Assembly (NCBI GenBank): GCA_032718865.1
Contig: JALUTQ010000026.1
Location: forward strand, 930,001-994,000
Direction of reading: 5' to 3'
Length of the DNA: 64,000 nt
Origin: Tilletia caries
Lineage: Eukaryota > Basidiomycota > Exobasidiomycetes > Tilletiales > Tilletiaceae
The position numbers and the translations under genes are program-made. Under the pieces are notes generated by a model. That model saw nothing but the letters and a program-made list of their open reading frames with translations. It searched no databases and was not told the origin of the DNA. Positions 34,070 through 47,500 of the stretch are shown here, one piece after another (position 1 is the first letter of the stretch; the number at the start of each line of letters is the position of its first letter).

Positions 34070-35250
34070 GCGGCAGGGCCGCTCGCGCCGTCAGAGCTTT
34101 TAGTGGGCATGCTCTGTCGGGTCTTCGTCGTCTTCTCAGCAGCGTCAGATTCTTCGTCGTCTGCCGACCTGTGAGCTGCAGAAGAATTGTCGGAAGTCGT
34201 TGTCTGTCCCGTCCCCGACTTAAATACTGACAGTTCGAGAGGGCAGGACGAAGACGACGTGGCAGGTGTGAGGTGGGTCCTTACGTGCAAGGTCGTGGTG
34301 GTGGTTGAGTATTACATTTCCTTCTCTCTTACACGCTTACATTCGCGTGTTGTCGCTCACAAAGATTGCAGGTCCGAGCCCAAGAACCGTGCCATCGTCT
34401 GCTCCCATTGCGCTGCGTGTTGTTACGAAAAGGGGCAGCAGGACCGAGCGCGAGACCTTCTGACTCTTTTGTTACAGGCGTCTGCGACACCTTTCTTCCT
34501 CCTTCCCTCTCCAACCAGCGTCCATCCTGTACACCGCCAACCCTGCCGGTCGATCCATGGGTTGACGGACTCTGTGATTTCTGGATCGTCCGGCCAATTA
34601 GTAGGGCGGATCATTTTTGGATTGACGTGCACTTGAAAGAGGGGGCTTTTTTGGAGCTCAATTTTCTGATCGCCCAGGGATCGCCCGGGAGAGGGTCGTC
34701 CCAGTGCGTTCCCATACATATTCCCAGCGCTTCACCCTCTCCCTCAGACGTCAGACAAAGCAGTGTTGATGATCATATACAGTGTATTGCAAGCAGCGAG
34801 ACGCCCTGCGCCCTGCGGCTACGATAGACGCGATGGCAACGCTGTCAATGAAGAGCAAGAATACATGTCAGTGAGAGCGATCAGTGATGACGGACGACTG
34901 ACCTCAGAAGCTGGCGACCATTCGCGTTACTGCAGCGGTTGCGGTCTGTGGGAGCCCGTCGAAGTAAAGAGTAATTCAACAGTCAGTAGTCGGAAAGGAA
35001 GAAGTCGCGCCAGCAGAGGGAAGCGCACCTTATTCGTCGATGGCGCTGTGGCCGTGCTGAGGTCTGAGTCCAACCTGTGGGAAGAGGGGGAGACCAGAAG
35101 CAAGCATCAGAGCGAGTGGATTGGATAGCTGTAAGGAGAATGATGAAGTTGTGAGCTGCGAAGAAAAACGAAGGATGGGCCGCGCAGGTTGAGGCTGCGG
35201 ATGTCAGCAGCTGAGCAGAAGACGGCAGCGTCGCGTCAGGAGGCAAAGAA
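34070..35250. other. no secure gene
   Basis: Short frames on both strands only. The stretch 34.07-34.3 kb is likely 5' UTR of the non-LTR element. A plus-strand frame near 34.87-35.12 kb (YCSGCGLWEPVEVKSN) is unsupported. Confidence 0.4.
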
Positions 35251-35289
35251 CGAACAGAAGAGGGTAAGCCAGCAGCAGTGGTCAGTGTA

Positions 35290-35744
35290 ACTCACCAGCG
35301 CCTTACAGTCATGCGATGCTGAACGGTGGCCGCCTGCGCATGGAAGAAAATGTCAGTGGATGCATCCACACGGACTTAGCAACGAGCAGGCAGCAGCAGA
35401 ACCAGCGGATGCTCACCGTAACCCACATCCTGCGCACCCACTCCCTGCGATGAGACCGTGGTCAGGTGGATGCGCATGCTGTCGGCGACGTCGTGGAGGT
35501 GGTGGTGGTGATGGTGGTCAAGTCGTGCAGGCTGGTGCAGGAATCAACTTGGTGCTGTCACCGTCTCGGCCGAGAACGTAGTGACATTGCAAGGCTTCTC
35601 GTATTCGCTCTAAGTCTTTTGCTCCCCGTAGCAAGGACATCACACGCAACGCCTTGGACAGCATCCAATTGCATGGGGAGATGCGGCTACGTTGCGTGCA
35701 TTGCTAAACAGGAGTATAAGGACAACGCAGCTGGTTTTGGTCAT
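35290..35744 (-). CDS. possible small secreted-protein gene (uncertain model)
   Basis: A leader-like start, MTKTSCVVLILLFSNARNVA, lies at 35744 (minus). Further down, coding-like segments GAKDLERIREALQCHYVLG and HDVADSMRIHLTTVSSQG appear in other frames. The last is joined by a clean GTGAGC...GCGCAG intron to GGHRSASHDCKAL and a GTGAGT donor at about 35293. The first frame change is not explained by clear splice sites. It may be a real multi-exon gene that I cannot model fully, or a relic. Confidence 0.3.
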
Positions 35745-36023
35745 AATGACGATCTCTAAATCGTTCTATCTGCGTTCGTCTTTGGATCGTTCTCACGAGT
35801 GTCTGTTTGAAAACCGGAACGGTTTTGGTGAAAAGTTGGTTTAAATCCCAGCCAGATATGAACCGAATAGACAGCCAGGAAATGGCAGGAAGCCTGCCAG
35901 GAGCTGGCAGGGCAGTTGTGCATACACTTTTCCGGGCCTCCCAAAGCGACCTTCACGCAGTACGTCCAATCACCATAAGCGCAAACCACTCCACAGCACT
36001 CTGCCTTTCCGTATCTGTTCGCA

Positions 36024-39000
36024 ATGAACTCGAACTCAAGCTCTGCTTTTCAGGGATCCCCAATGCCAGCTTGGGTGCCTGAACTTCCAGATATAACCCA
36101 ACCTTCTTCGCAGCTTTCTCTTTCCTTCCCACCGACTCCGGCTTCTTCAGCTTGTTCCAATCTGCTTCCCATTCCCAGCAGTACTTCTTCTCCATCTTCG
36201 GGCTCTTCTGGACGGAAAGCGCCACGTAAACGACAGCGGAATCGCAAATCTGTGGCATTGGCTGCCCGCGACCTTTCCTCCGCCGATCCGCGAGAAGCAG
36301 TCGATCAACACGCCTTCTTCGATGATGGCGTCGACTTTTCCTTCCAGGATCATGATAACGACATTCTCAGAGCTCAAGAGACCCTTCCCGCTGCCGCCTC
36401 CAGCAGTAACACCCAGCTTTCAGAGACCAGGCAACTTCCGGTCGACACCCCGAGCAGCTACTCCAATTTGATTTTCACCGACAAGTTTGCCTACTGCGCA
36501 CGCATCGATAGAAGCTGCTGGGTTCTCGAGGACTGCGCCATGGGTCTGCCGCTGGTATCTTGGGACTTGGGAATCGTGATCTACCCCTGAGATTTTATTC
36601 AGTTGACGCAATTCTGATATCTTTTCATTTGCACAGCTGGGTTCTTTCTACCATGTCACCTTGTACGAGGGTCTGAACGCGGATCAAATAGAGCGCCTGA
36701 CGACATGCGACTGCACTAGAGGAAGAGGCGGACTGGATTGTCTCCATCAGCAGGCCATGCGTCAGGACACGTTGCGGTTTAAGGAGGAGGTTATTTTTGT
36801 GTTCTGAACGTGAGTTTCTCATGAACCGATGGTTGAGCAGAAGGCGGAGATCAGTGGTCTGTCTGTGCATGAAGATCATTCGTTCGCAGTCATTTACTTA
36901 CCACGATTGATTCTATCTTGCAGCCAATCCAGTTGCCATTGAATTTGCCTCTCATTTGCATGGTCGGCGTGCTTGGTTTTCAGTTCTGTCGACTCGGAGC
37001 TCCATCCATTCCAATAGTCAGGATGGAAAGCGATGCATCGTTTCTCTCGTATCCTCTCAACGATGGACATGCTCGGCATCACACTGCTCCAGCAATGCGC
37101 TTCCGGCCAGCACCTGCGTTCACCGAACACGAGCAAAGATGTTCCGGAAGGAATCTCTTGGACCACAACTTGAAGACAGTGAGGAGAGTGATGACTACGG
37201 GGAAGACCAGCAAGGTAAGTAGAATGAACTGTGCTGCATGTCAGGCGCTAGTAGAAGCAGCAGGTATTCTCCATCATCTTCTGACTTGCATGTTTATTCA
37301 CGTGCAGACGACCTTCAGCAGCTTTCGCATACGGCTGAAAGTGTTCGAGCTCACGTCCAAATCAATTCTTGTTCTCACCTTCTCATCCTGCGCCCTCCGT
37401 TCTGCCGCCTCTCCATTGATCCAGAACCCCGCCCACCCACGATGGGTCAAGCCCTGCCCTCACCTCTCCCACTAGGAGATCATGCGCGGTGCGACTGCGG
37501 ACGACCCAGCAACAATTTTCAGGAGATCTTGCGCAGAAAGTGCGTCGTCTATTACAGTTCAGGACCCCTGATCACTGAGATAGAGACGCAAGAGTGCACA
37601 TGCCGCAGAAGCTCAGAAACAAGAAGCATTGGTCCTGATCTTTGCGAGTATGGTCTGTTCAATTGGAACAACGCGGTGGTGGTGTCTCACGAGCTGTTCA
37701 ACTTGTATTCTTCCCAGCTATCTGCTTCCCCGACGCCCTTTACAGCTTTCTGTACCACTACCCAGCAGGCCTACGAGCAACACTCGCCCAACCTGAAGAC
37801 AAAGTTCCTCGCTCGCAGCACGTTCGTCAAGTTATATTTTGCCTACGTCCGCATCCAGCAGCTTGAAGTCTCTTTTTCCTGCCCGCAATGCGGGCCGAAC
37901 CCATCAACTGTCATCGCAGACGGCATCGTTCTCGCATATAGCTCAAACTTAACCCACGCCCGGCTCTCTCCTCCGACCACTGTTGGTCCTGACATCAATA
38001 CAAACGCCCGTGCTGGAACCGTCACCCCCTTTCTCCCGCCAGTCTCCGTTTGACGTGCCGCGCGTGCTTTCTGTCGCTCGCTCAAGACTGTCGACATCGA
38101 CCACGCCCAGCTCCTCAAAAACGTTCTCTACGAACCTTCACTCTGCGCTCCCGACGTTCCCGGGTCCGATTGCACTATGGGCGCGTCAATACGAGCAGCT
38201 GTTGTTCGTCATCTGCCTTGCCCCTTCTCTGCCTTCATCACTCGAGCTTGTGCTTCATAACCTCATCGATCAGTTCTGTGCCAACGAAGGAGTCTTCCAG
38301 CTTTGTCGGCCTTCGATCGCCCCCCCTTCTGCTCAGTCTGGCCGAGATGTCCGCCTCGCAAGCATCAACAGAACGATACATCCGCCTAGGTACCAGTCTG
38401 GCACGACGATGTCCTTTCCTCGGCAACGTCGTACTGGCCTTCACATCCCCTGCCTGTCAAAGCCATCACTCCCTGCTCGTGGACCTGCATCTCCTGATGC
38501 GCGCTACAGTCGACGTTATCAACTACCAGCTGAGCGCGCTCCATCCACGAGCAACACCACCGCCTTCATCATCGCCTACTCAGCTTGACATTGCTCCTTA
38601 CACGCAAACGGGCTCGCACTATGGATCAGCTAAGTGCCGCAGCAGACCGACGTATCCTCATCTCAACGAAGGCAAAGATGGGAGGAGTGGCGAGAAACAG
38701 GCTGGCCAGGAACAAGATCAGGACTCAAGCCAGCATTGTCGCAAGTTCTATGATGAGTATGTGAAGCGCAAGCGTACTGGAGGACTCATGGCTTTGTGGT
38801 GTACACATCGTCTTTGCGTTGGATTTCACGTCATACCACAGTCGGAGGGACGCGACGATGTGTTCTCAGCCATATACTGTCACTGGCCCATTGCTCCTTC
38901 AGTGATAGTGTATGACTTTGCTTGTCAGCTTGGACCATACTCTCTACGTCGAGAGCCTGACTACTTCAAAGACACTCTCTTTGTAGTCGATCAAATGCAC

Positions 39001-39279
39001 GAGAAGGGCCATACGGATTGCTCGGCATCAAGTCGTCTCTCTACGTACATGAGGAACGATCCACAGCTCCAACATGTATACTCATCCGCAGCAGAGTGTG
39101 GGAATGCCGGTCTGGCTCGGATCAAGAAGACGGTCTCGTACAGCAAGCAGGAGCACGCCGTCGCGCTCGTGAGAGTGTTCCTGTCGATTTGGAATCGTCG
39201 CCGGATCAGGGATGCTCAGACGACAAGTCAGACGTCGATGCGGTCGGAGACGTCGACGGGCCGGACGGTGGAGCTGTGA
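36024..39279 (+). pseudogene. KDZ-family transposase with cysteine-cluster N-terminus
   Basis: This is a multi-exon gene. The N-terminal exon is Ser/Pro-rich. The next has a SWIM-like CDCTRGRGGLDCLH. A third has WTCSASHCSSNALPASTCVH. A long exon from about 37310 carries CDCGRPSNN, CTCRRSSET and CPQCGPNPSTVIADG. The KDZ catalytic part is at 38700-39220: TGGLMALWCTHRLCVGFH, EGRDDVFSA, VIVYDFACQLGPY, VVDQMHEKGHTDCS and SSAAECGNAG. This matches the fungal cysteine-cluster KDZ group, cut-and-paste transposases expanded in mushroom-forming fungi. A TGA at about 38051 and a frame change around 38160-38620 interrupt it, so this copy is probably inactive. Exon borders in the first 1.2 kb are approximate. 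Confidence 0.75.
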
Positions 39280-41003
39280 TGGTGCCTGGGTTGGACTGTG
39301 CTTGATTTTTGGCCTTTTCCCTTGCAAGCTCCGCGCGCAATTCCTGCAACTGCGACTTCATGATGCCCATCTGAGCAATACGAAGCTTCGAATCCCTGAT
39401 TGCCTTCGCCGCTTCCGTACGTTGCGAGATTCGATATGTGTCTGTGGCCTCCTTGAAGGTGGCCATCATGTCTAAGCCCATCTGTCTGAGCGTCGGTCGA
39501 TCTCTCTGGCACAGCGAGGGGCTGACGAAGAGAGTTTCTTGCGTGGTATGCTTGCCTTGATCTAGATGGGCGAGACCCACAAACACGCCCATTCCAGTTC
39601 GGACAGAAAGCTTTGCGGCCTAATTGCAGGAGATTTGCATTGTGCATTAGCCATTCTCTCTCTCTCGGTATGGAATGCTCGGCCCTCGGATACTCACGCT
39701 CTCAATCAGCTTGAAACTGCGACCTGCAATCCTACACCGCTCCTCCGCATTCGCTTCATACTCCCAGTGCATCAGGGCGTATTTTTGTGCTTCCTTCATG
39801 TTATCTGTCAGTTGTGAAGAAGAATCAATCATAAATGTCAGCATTGAGGCATGAGACGCACTTTCGCATGGCGCTTTGCATATACATACTCCATATCTCC
39901 CGCCTTTGAGCATCTGTATACTTTTCTCCATCTGGCGGAGATTGAGAAGCCTTTCCCTTCCCTTTCCCGCCCTGCGGAAGCGACGCCGAGGGCGCCGATT
40001 GATCTTCTGAGTGTTTCAAAAAAGAACGGAAAGGTACACCTTCCAGGTCAGACTCGCTGCTAGACAGTATCGGTATCTGACTGCGCAATTTTCGGATATC
40101 ATACATTCATACTCACCACGCCCAGTCATTTCAATGTCGCCGCTGGGGCTGTGCGCATTCATGTCGGTATTCGCTCGTGCAGTAGATGATAAAGGTTCAT
40201 TGATTGTGCTGTCAGCTGAGAAGAGTGAGGAGAAAAAAGTTCATTGTCAGCGGACAGCGATTGTGTATCGTATCGAGCGAAGAAAGTTGTAATCATTCAC
40301 CTTGCATCGGAGTGTGACCCGAACCCGACACTTGCCGTGCAAGTAATGCAGCAGAAAGCGCGGCATTTAGGCGCGCATCAGACACGTTCAAAGCGGCGTC
40401 TGTGGAATCGATGCTGGGAGCAGGTGAGGACGCGCGGTTTCCGGAAAACGGCGAAGGAGGGAAAATTGTTGTGCTTGGTGTCGTTCGCACCTGGGCGGAA
40501 TCTAGGCCGATAGCAGCAGCAGCTGCCAAATTTCCGCCAATATCAGCAGCAGCAGCCATAGCTGCTACTAACGCCGGGGAGAGAGAAGAAACATCCTTCT
40601 CTGCGCCATCGTTGCCTCCAGGAGCCAGGGAAGCATTGGACGACAAGAAGACCGCAACAGGCGCCGTCGTTGCCGCTGCTGTGGCGGATACCGCAGGCGC
40701 AGCAGGTGCCGCCGTTGCCGAAACCGCGTCCTCTGCTCCAGCGATGATTGTGCCTGGTGCTTCCGCAGCTGCTGCATCGACTTTCTTCGCTGTACCTGTA
40801 ATTGAAGTACGAAATGGTTCATCGATGATGGCTCGTGCCTCAAGGAGAGCAAGCGCTTGAGCTCGTAGAGCACTGATTCCACATACCTCGCTTTCTCCCA
40901 CTGTGTGAACAGGGAAGGAACGCACAAAACCGAGGATCTGCCGGATCCAGACAGCCTTGCCTGCAACGCTTTCGTTTGTCTGCAATCGTTGAACAATGGA
41001 CAT
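39206..41003 (-). CDS. KDZ-associated partner protein (coiled coil, Ala-rich), approximate model
   Basis: The first exon starts at ATG 41003 (MSIVQRLQTNESVAGKAVWI). It contains a long Ala-rich region and a GHTPMQGE end near 40293. Later exons are near 39870-40110 (GEKYTDAQRREIWSMYMQS), 39700-39830 (MKEAQKYALMHWEYEANAEE) and 39206-39620. The last is a charged coiled coil (IMKSQLQELRAELAREKAK) with a Ser/Pro tail. Its end overlaps the transposase end by about 74 bp on the other strand. It lies inside the KDZ terminal repeats, so it is likely element cargo or an accessory transposition protein. I know no function for it. Splice sites between exons were not all fixed. Confidence 0.5.
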
Positions 41004-41288
41004 ACATCAGCAGCCAGCGCACGTCCAATCGTCCGCAGCGCAAGGTGAGGACTAACCAGGTGCCATCGCGCTCTCCTGCGGTGTTGTTTTGATGTTGATG
41101 TCGTGTGGGAGCAGTGACTGAAACCTTGGGAATGGCTGCTCTTCGCTGCTGCAATCTGCCATCTCCTGGCAGAAAAACGCCAGCATGCCAGCTCCTGGCA
41201 GGTAGCCTAACCAGTTTCTGGCTGTCACATCTCTGCCTTTTTGGCCGGGGTTTCAACTACTTTTTCACCGAAACCTGTCCCTTGAAAA

Positions 41289-42737
41289 CAGCCCGTGTAT
41301 GGAACGCCGTTTGGGTCACGGTGTTTGAGTCGACACACAACCAACGAAACAGAAAACACAACACTTCAGCTCGCTCAAAACTGCCTTCCCAGACTTTGAC
41401 TGACTGGTTACTCTACAAGATGTAATTGCAAACACGCGAGAAGACGCTCATCTGCAAGGCAGAAGTCTACACTACTACCTCGATGTCCAAGCGTGCGATT
41501 CAGACGCGATTATGGGTAGAGGGAGCTCCTGGGACGAGCGTCAGTCTTTGTGATAGCCTCATCTTCACACACTGATTTGACCAGCATTTATGGTAGCAAA
41601 CAACTCAAAATTTTGGAAGGTGCCCAAGCACGATCATCCGAATCCTTACTCCAGGCCACTATTTCCTCCCTGAGGATAGCATGTCCTCCCCAAGTCCTCC
41701 TCTTTCAAGGTGATAATTCTGAGTGAGGAAGCTGTGATGAGGGTTGCCGATTGGGTGGCTGTTCACCACGTGATGCTGAGAAATTTTAGAAGGTTTATTA
41801 TCTTGAATATTTTCATGCTGCCATTGTTATAATCAAAAAGGCTCCGACTCTCATACAGAAGGGACCTCGCCTTCCATTCTGAAGGAAGTACTCACCAAAT
41901 ACTCTCACAGTCAAGAGACAAGCAAGACGCGTGTCAGAGACTCTCCAAGTGTAATCAGAGCAATTTTCAGCTTCGTAGCTGTCCTCACAGCCGTGCTAGA
42001 GCAGAAGGAAGCAGCGACGAGCCAAAGACGCATATTTGATCTTCCTCAGCATCTTGTCAGGGATAGAATGGGCAGAACGGGATAATAGGACCCGAGGCAG
42101 ACGCTCTCGACCATCAGCTTTCGTTCAGGCTTCGTTTTGCCTGTATGTGATTGGGTGGATGATGATGTGTGCAAGGAGACCAATGGGGGCAGGCTGTAAA
42201 ATTCAGAAGGTCGAAGTTGATGATGATGATGATGGTTTTTAACGTCTGTGGAACTACTTTCTAAACACGACTACATGTTCAACACTAAGACGAGCGAGAA
42301 GCGCTGACTCCCCTACAACGCGAGTAGGGATTATTCGTGCCGGTACTACGGATTCCACTGTTGGCTGCACAGTGAGTGGCTTGGATCGGAGAGGTGGTAG
42401 CGATGGTTCCGACTGGCAGAGAAACTCTGCCCTCCTCGAAATTCATCTCAGAGTGAAGGAATACCCGTGCGCGCGGGTCTACACCGCCCAACTGACCGGT
42501 CCTCGTCGTCATGACGCGCATCAAGGCCGGAAGTGATAAAAGGAAACTAACCCTCCTCCATAGCAGCCGCTGTTGCTGCCCCGTCTCCCTCACCACTGGT
42601 CGGCTGCGCCGTGGCCGAACCGGTCTGCCTTGCTGCTCGCAGAAGGTCGAAGTGGTGTTTTGTGCACTTCTGTTTCGTTGGTTGTGTGTTCGACTCAAAC
42701 ACCGTGACCCAAACGGCGTTCCATACCCGTGTGGATT
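41289..42737. repeat. inverted ~85-bp repeats enclosing ~1.3 kb
   Basis: The left arm 41289-41370 and right arm 42651-42737 are near-exact complements (shared core CACCGTGACCCAAACGGCGT; TCTGTTTCGTTGGTTGTGTG). The left arm abuts the right end of the KDZ element. The interval has no gene that I can support. Confidence 0.7.
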
Positions 42738-43404
42738 GTTTTTTAGGTCCCACTTTAGAAAAACGATCTGTGGACGATTGGGAATCGAATCGTCCCCTCC
42801 GGACGATCCACAGACAGCCAAACCTCCCTGCTATTCAGGGATCGCCGAGGAAGGTTGGCGGTGTATGCCTAACGTAACCGCCCGCTTCCCAGTTCCCACG
42901 CTCCACAACCTTCAACCGCATCCGCATCACAAGCTCGCCAGAGCTGTCCAGGACATGTCGCTCTCATCGCCTTCGTTGTTTTTCAACGTGCCTCAGCACA
43001 ATCCCAGGTCGTAACGCTATCAGCCCCCTGCTCGCCTCTCTTAGCTGCCTCCCCTCTGATCTCTCTCGCTGCAGCCTACACAGTGCAGCCGCTGGGCACT
43101 GACTATTGTTTTCTCTTTCTTTTTTCGCTTCTATCAGGCCTTCAGCTTCCTTCTGACCAGATTCCAGAAGATTGATCGGTGAGTTGAAATCGCCCCATCC
43201 ACTTTTTTCCCTCCCCTTCTCACCCAAGGACCAACTTTCTACTTCAATTCCACTCTTCGCAGATTCTTCCGCCGCGAGGACAATCCACTACGGTGTGTTG
43301 AAGTCGGGATTGTTCTCAGTGGAAGGGCTAGGGCCTAGGACGGCAAACGAAACGTCTGGGTGGATTGAGGTGGGTTCGTCATCCTACACACCTATCGACA
43401 GCCA

Positions 43405-44580
43405 CTAAACTCCTTTCCCATCGCTCACATTCGTCCTCCCTTTTTCAAAGATACCCCAGGGCCCAGGGGGATGGAGATCCCATGCACCAAGGCTTCTCAC
43501 CCCACACCATGAGTCCCTCCGCAGGCCTTCTCTCCGCAGCCACGCCCAACTCAGCTGGGCCACAGTGAAGATTCGGCGGCCCAGGCGGTGGCGGCGGCGG
43601 CAACTTCGGTCCAGGCGGTAATCTCGGACCTGGCATGGTACGTTTCTTTCCTCCTTACTTCCCTATCTTTCAATCTTCCCTCCGCATGCTGACCTTAACC
43701 CTTGGGTGGAATTATATTAGTGTCAACTTCAACATATCCAATTCCTACTGCACGCTTTCCCACCCAAGACCACCGTTCACAACTCCAAGCCCTCGGTCAG
43801 CACGAGTGGGCCTGCTATGTTCCAGATGTTGTCCAGCGTTCAGGGAGCCACTCTCAAGAAGAGAAACGTCGTCGCCCTTCCCAAGGAGATAGACGAGGCC
43901 GCACACAAGGAGGCCGTCGTGAACCCGGCCGCTTTACAAGTTACAACAGGATGAGGATCAGAATGGGAACGGCACGATGATGGAGCAGGACAAGTCGGCT
44001 CGGGACGCCGCGGCGGCCCGTTCCAAATGGCCCGCCCGCGAGCCGGAGCCCTTCGACCCGGAACTCCTCCAAACCGACGCCCACCCAAACCTGATGCTCC
44101 CCGACGAACAAACAGTCTCGGCGGCGATGTACCCCGAGGCATAGCCGTACGACCAAGGTCTGCCGGAGTCGATTGATGTCTACCTGCCTGGGAAAGGGGC
44201 GTGGGATATCTATTGGGAACAGCGTATTCGGGCACGAATCGAGGCGGCTGAGGTCGAGGATCGGTCGTATGACGTTCTTCAGCAGCAGGATGGAGTGGCC
44301 AGTTTGCAGTTTGATAGTTGGAGTGCGAGTCGGACTGGGTATCGGGATGCAATGCCTGCTCCTGGTGCTGAGGTCGGAGAGCGAGCTAGGGATACGGCGT
44401 TGGCGCTGGTGATGCCTCGACCTTTGGCATTGTCAATCATGACAACAATGAAAATGACGCATACGCAGCAGATCTCTCCAACAATGCTTTCCATGCACGC
44501 GCACTGTAAGCTTCAATTAAGTCTTGAGTTTCCATCTTTGGCTATGATTGCTTATTCAGTGAGCCCTTCCTTTCCCTTTT
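43405..44580 (+). pseudogene. unidentified plus-strand gene or pseudogene
   Basis: Coding-like text appears in several frames. There is a Gly/Pro-rich segment interrupted by a TGA at about 43566 (FGGPGGGGGGNFGPGGN after it, then a GTACGT donor at about 43637). Then come MFQMLSSVQGATLKKRNVVA with LPKEIDEAAHKEAVVNP, then DAAAARSKWPAREPEPFDPE and LPGKGAWDIYWEQRIRARIE. Frames change at about 43950 and a TAG lies at about 44143. No family is recognised. The pattern suggests a decayed multi-exon gene. Confidence 0.35.
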
Positions 44581-47500
44581 AGGTTGAATACCAGGGTGGC
44601 AACTGGCAGGACCAAGAGGCAAGACATCAGACATGGTCGAAGCTCAGAACGGTGAGCACTCTATGTCGCTTTTCTATCTCTAAGTTGTGACCGCTGTCTC
44701 ATCGCTTGCCAGTTGCTGCCCCTCCTTTGGCTTTTCTCAGGCCTCCAGCGGTCCAGCCTCAGCGTTTTAACATCATCAGCTCCCTGCTCCCCGTCTTCCT
44801 CTATCCTCTGGCGCTTCTTTCTCAGTGACATGCTGAAGCATTGCTCTCCCTGCAGAGTGCAGTCGCTTATTATCTCTCCCTCTTCTGTCTTCCATTCTAT
44901 GGGCACCTGGCGCTTGCTCTGTCCCGTTCTCTACAGCTTCTTCTGCCTGGCATTGGCCTACGCACCCACCGCCGCACGCCGCACGCGCCATACAGAATCA
45001 GGCATCAGCAAAAATGCCCGCTGCAAACGTTTTACCGCCAATCTCAGCCTTCTCGACAGTTGGTCCGGCGCGGATAATCTGGAAGCGATCGACGACACCG
45101 AACTATCCAGCGTAGCAGACAGCAGTACCGATTCTGCGAAGAGCTGGGGTCCAGGTGGCGAGGCGACTCATGTGCAAGAGGCAGACCAGCTCCCCGACGG
45201 CCGACCCGTCCGCCTTATAAGCCTCAGCTGAAGTCCAGCTCAAATCTGCTCCGCCGGCCGCCCTCTCCAACGTCGAGTCCTTTTTGCCCATGATATCTGT
45301 CACCGATTATCACGCAGCACGCTGTCATCCGCAACCTGGCCTTTCCGGACGACTACAAAATATGTGCCCAACCGGCTTCGCGAAATCGACCGAGATCACC
45401 ACGCCAATACCGATGTGACTGATGAGTCTCCCTCCCTCCCTCCCTCCCTCCCTTTCATATGATAACGAGACAGCAGCGGGTTCAGCGGGTGCAGTCGAGC
45501 AGGAAACAAGAGGATGGACGTATAGCAAGGAGCAACAGACACTCACGTTTTCAAGGCCCTCTCCTGGTGACTCAGCCTCACCCGCCGTTCAGACGCCCGG
45601 CAGACACATTACACATATGTCCAGAAATCACATGACCGCACGACACCGACCCGACACCAGTGACCAGTAGCCACCAACCTCCTACTCAGAATGATGGAGC
45701 TTTTCCAGGGTATGTTCTTTCCTGCCCTGCATTAAGGTATTATCCATAGGTCTATCGCTCAATGCTGACGGACGACGGTTGAAATCTTCTTTGACATGTA
45801 AGGCGGAAAGATATGGAAGGGAAATTATGAAGCCGGCCTGGCCCACTCCTTCCGGTGCAGATACCTTCGGTCTTCAATACGGTACACTCGCCCTTTGGAC
45901 CCTTGTCGCCTGCATGATCACATCGAAGGACGGATTTGTCCAGAGTTACGGGCGGGCTGCGGGAGAGGAGGAGTGAGCGCTCAGCTTTATGAAAGGCGTG
46001 GGTGAGGGAGAGGAATAGGGTTATAGGAGTTTGTGGATATTGTGCAAGAAGCCTGCATGGGTAGCCTTTATTTTCTTCATTTGCCCCCTTTCTGCGTGCT
46101 GACCAGTGCTGCCTTCTCAATCTCCTGCTATAATCCACATTCGTGCTGACCCTCTTTTCCCATATCCTCCAGGGCTCATAGACTTAGTGCTCAGAAAGTC
46201 AGAAGTCAAAGCTCTCGCCACCAGGATTCGCCTCGCGGAGACCGCAGGGATGAAGCAGGCTGTCGTTTTAGTCAACGATTCGGATCAAGCACTATTTCAA
46301 CCTCATGCTCATCGCGCTCATCACTGTTAAGTGTTAACTTCTTCCTGGATTTTTGAGCCTTCCCTTCTGCATCCTGCTCACGTTTTCCCCTCAGCTTCGG
46401 ATGCACAGGTTACAATGCAGTATGCACAAGCTCGGGGACGCAGTTGAGGCCTCTGGTCGAGGAGCAACGAGCAAGCGTGGAAATGCAAGCGCCAAGCGGT
46501 GAGTACAAGTCTTTATCTTCCATCTTTGACTATGACTGCTTAACGGTAAGTCGTTTCTTTTTCCTTTCTTTAGGTTGAATACCAGGTCTGCAAGATCTCA
46601 AGCCACCTACAACTCATTCTACAGTCTTCAACCTCCGGTAAGTTGCTGTGGGACGGTCCGGCACCCGCTTAGATGACTTTGGGCCTATACCATGTTCTGA
46701 CCTCTTTCCTCACCCCCCACTCTATCCCTCTCTCCGCCCGTCCCGCGTCCGCCTACCCTAGCCAGTCCTTCCAAGCTCTCTCCCCCCCTTCCCTTCTCTC
46801 ACACAGATCATGCAGATCACCGCCTGTACTGCTTTTTTCATCCTCGCCTCTATCGACTCTGCTTGGGCCGCCTTCCTTGCATTGTCCTGCAGCGGGCTTC
46901 CTTCATCTGTTCACCACTCACTGGTGAGTCTGTAGTCTGTACACCCACGAAGGGTACTTTTTTCCGACGCATCCATTGATGATTGACTGACATTCTCTTC
47001 CATACGTCTTCTAGACCTCGACGAACTTGACTGCGCGAAGGTTGGGGCTAACCTCCTCAGCAGGGTCTCCACGATCCAGGCCTACTGAGCCCTCCAGCAC
47101 AATGAAATCACGTAAGCTCCGGTCTGTTGCTCCACTCTCGAGCGCTGCGCTCACCAAACCCACGTCCAAGCCCGTGCCTAGGGGGATGCCCTCGCCACAT
47201 ATGACTTCTCCCTTCCCTCCTCCCTTCCATCCCTTTTGCTTTCTACCTGACAGCGAGACAGTAGCGGGAACAGCGGGTGCAGCCGCGCCGAAGATGACGG
47301 ATGTAGAGAAAGGAGCAACAGAAGCACACGTCTCCAAGGCCCTTTCCTGATAGACCAGCGCCTCAGCCTCATTCGCAGCTTAGCCGCCCGGCAGACAGAT
47401 ATGTCCGGAACCCACATGACTGCACCAGCCAATAGCCACCGACGACCTCCTCCGCCACTTTCTGTCGCATTGGTTATCCCCCGGGCCCCGCCCACGGCCC

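Larger units (their letters stand above)
35800..41290 (+). mobile_element. KDZ transposon with two convergent genes
   Basis: The span holds a KDZ transposase (plus) and a partner ORF (minus), bounded by imperfect inverted ends. The left end near 35822-35870 (GGTTTTGGTGAAAAG) resembles the complement of the right end near 41230-41275 (GGTTTCGGTGAAAAAG). An exact 15-bp inverted repeat TGCCAGGAGCTGGCA is at 35895-35909 with its complement at 41186-41200. Outer ends and target duplication were not resolved. Confidence 0.65.
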
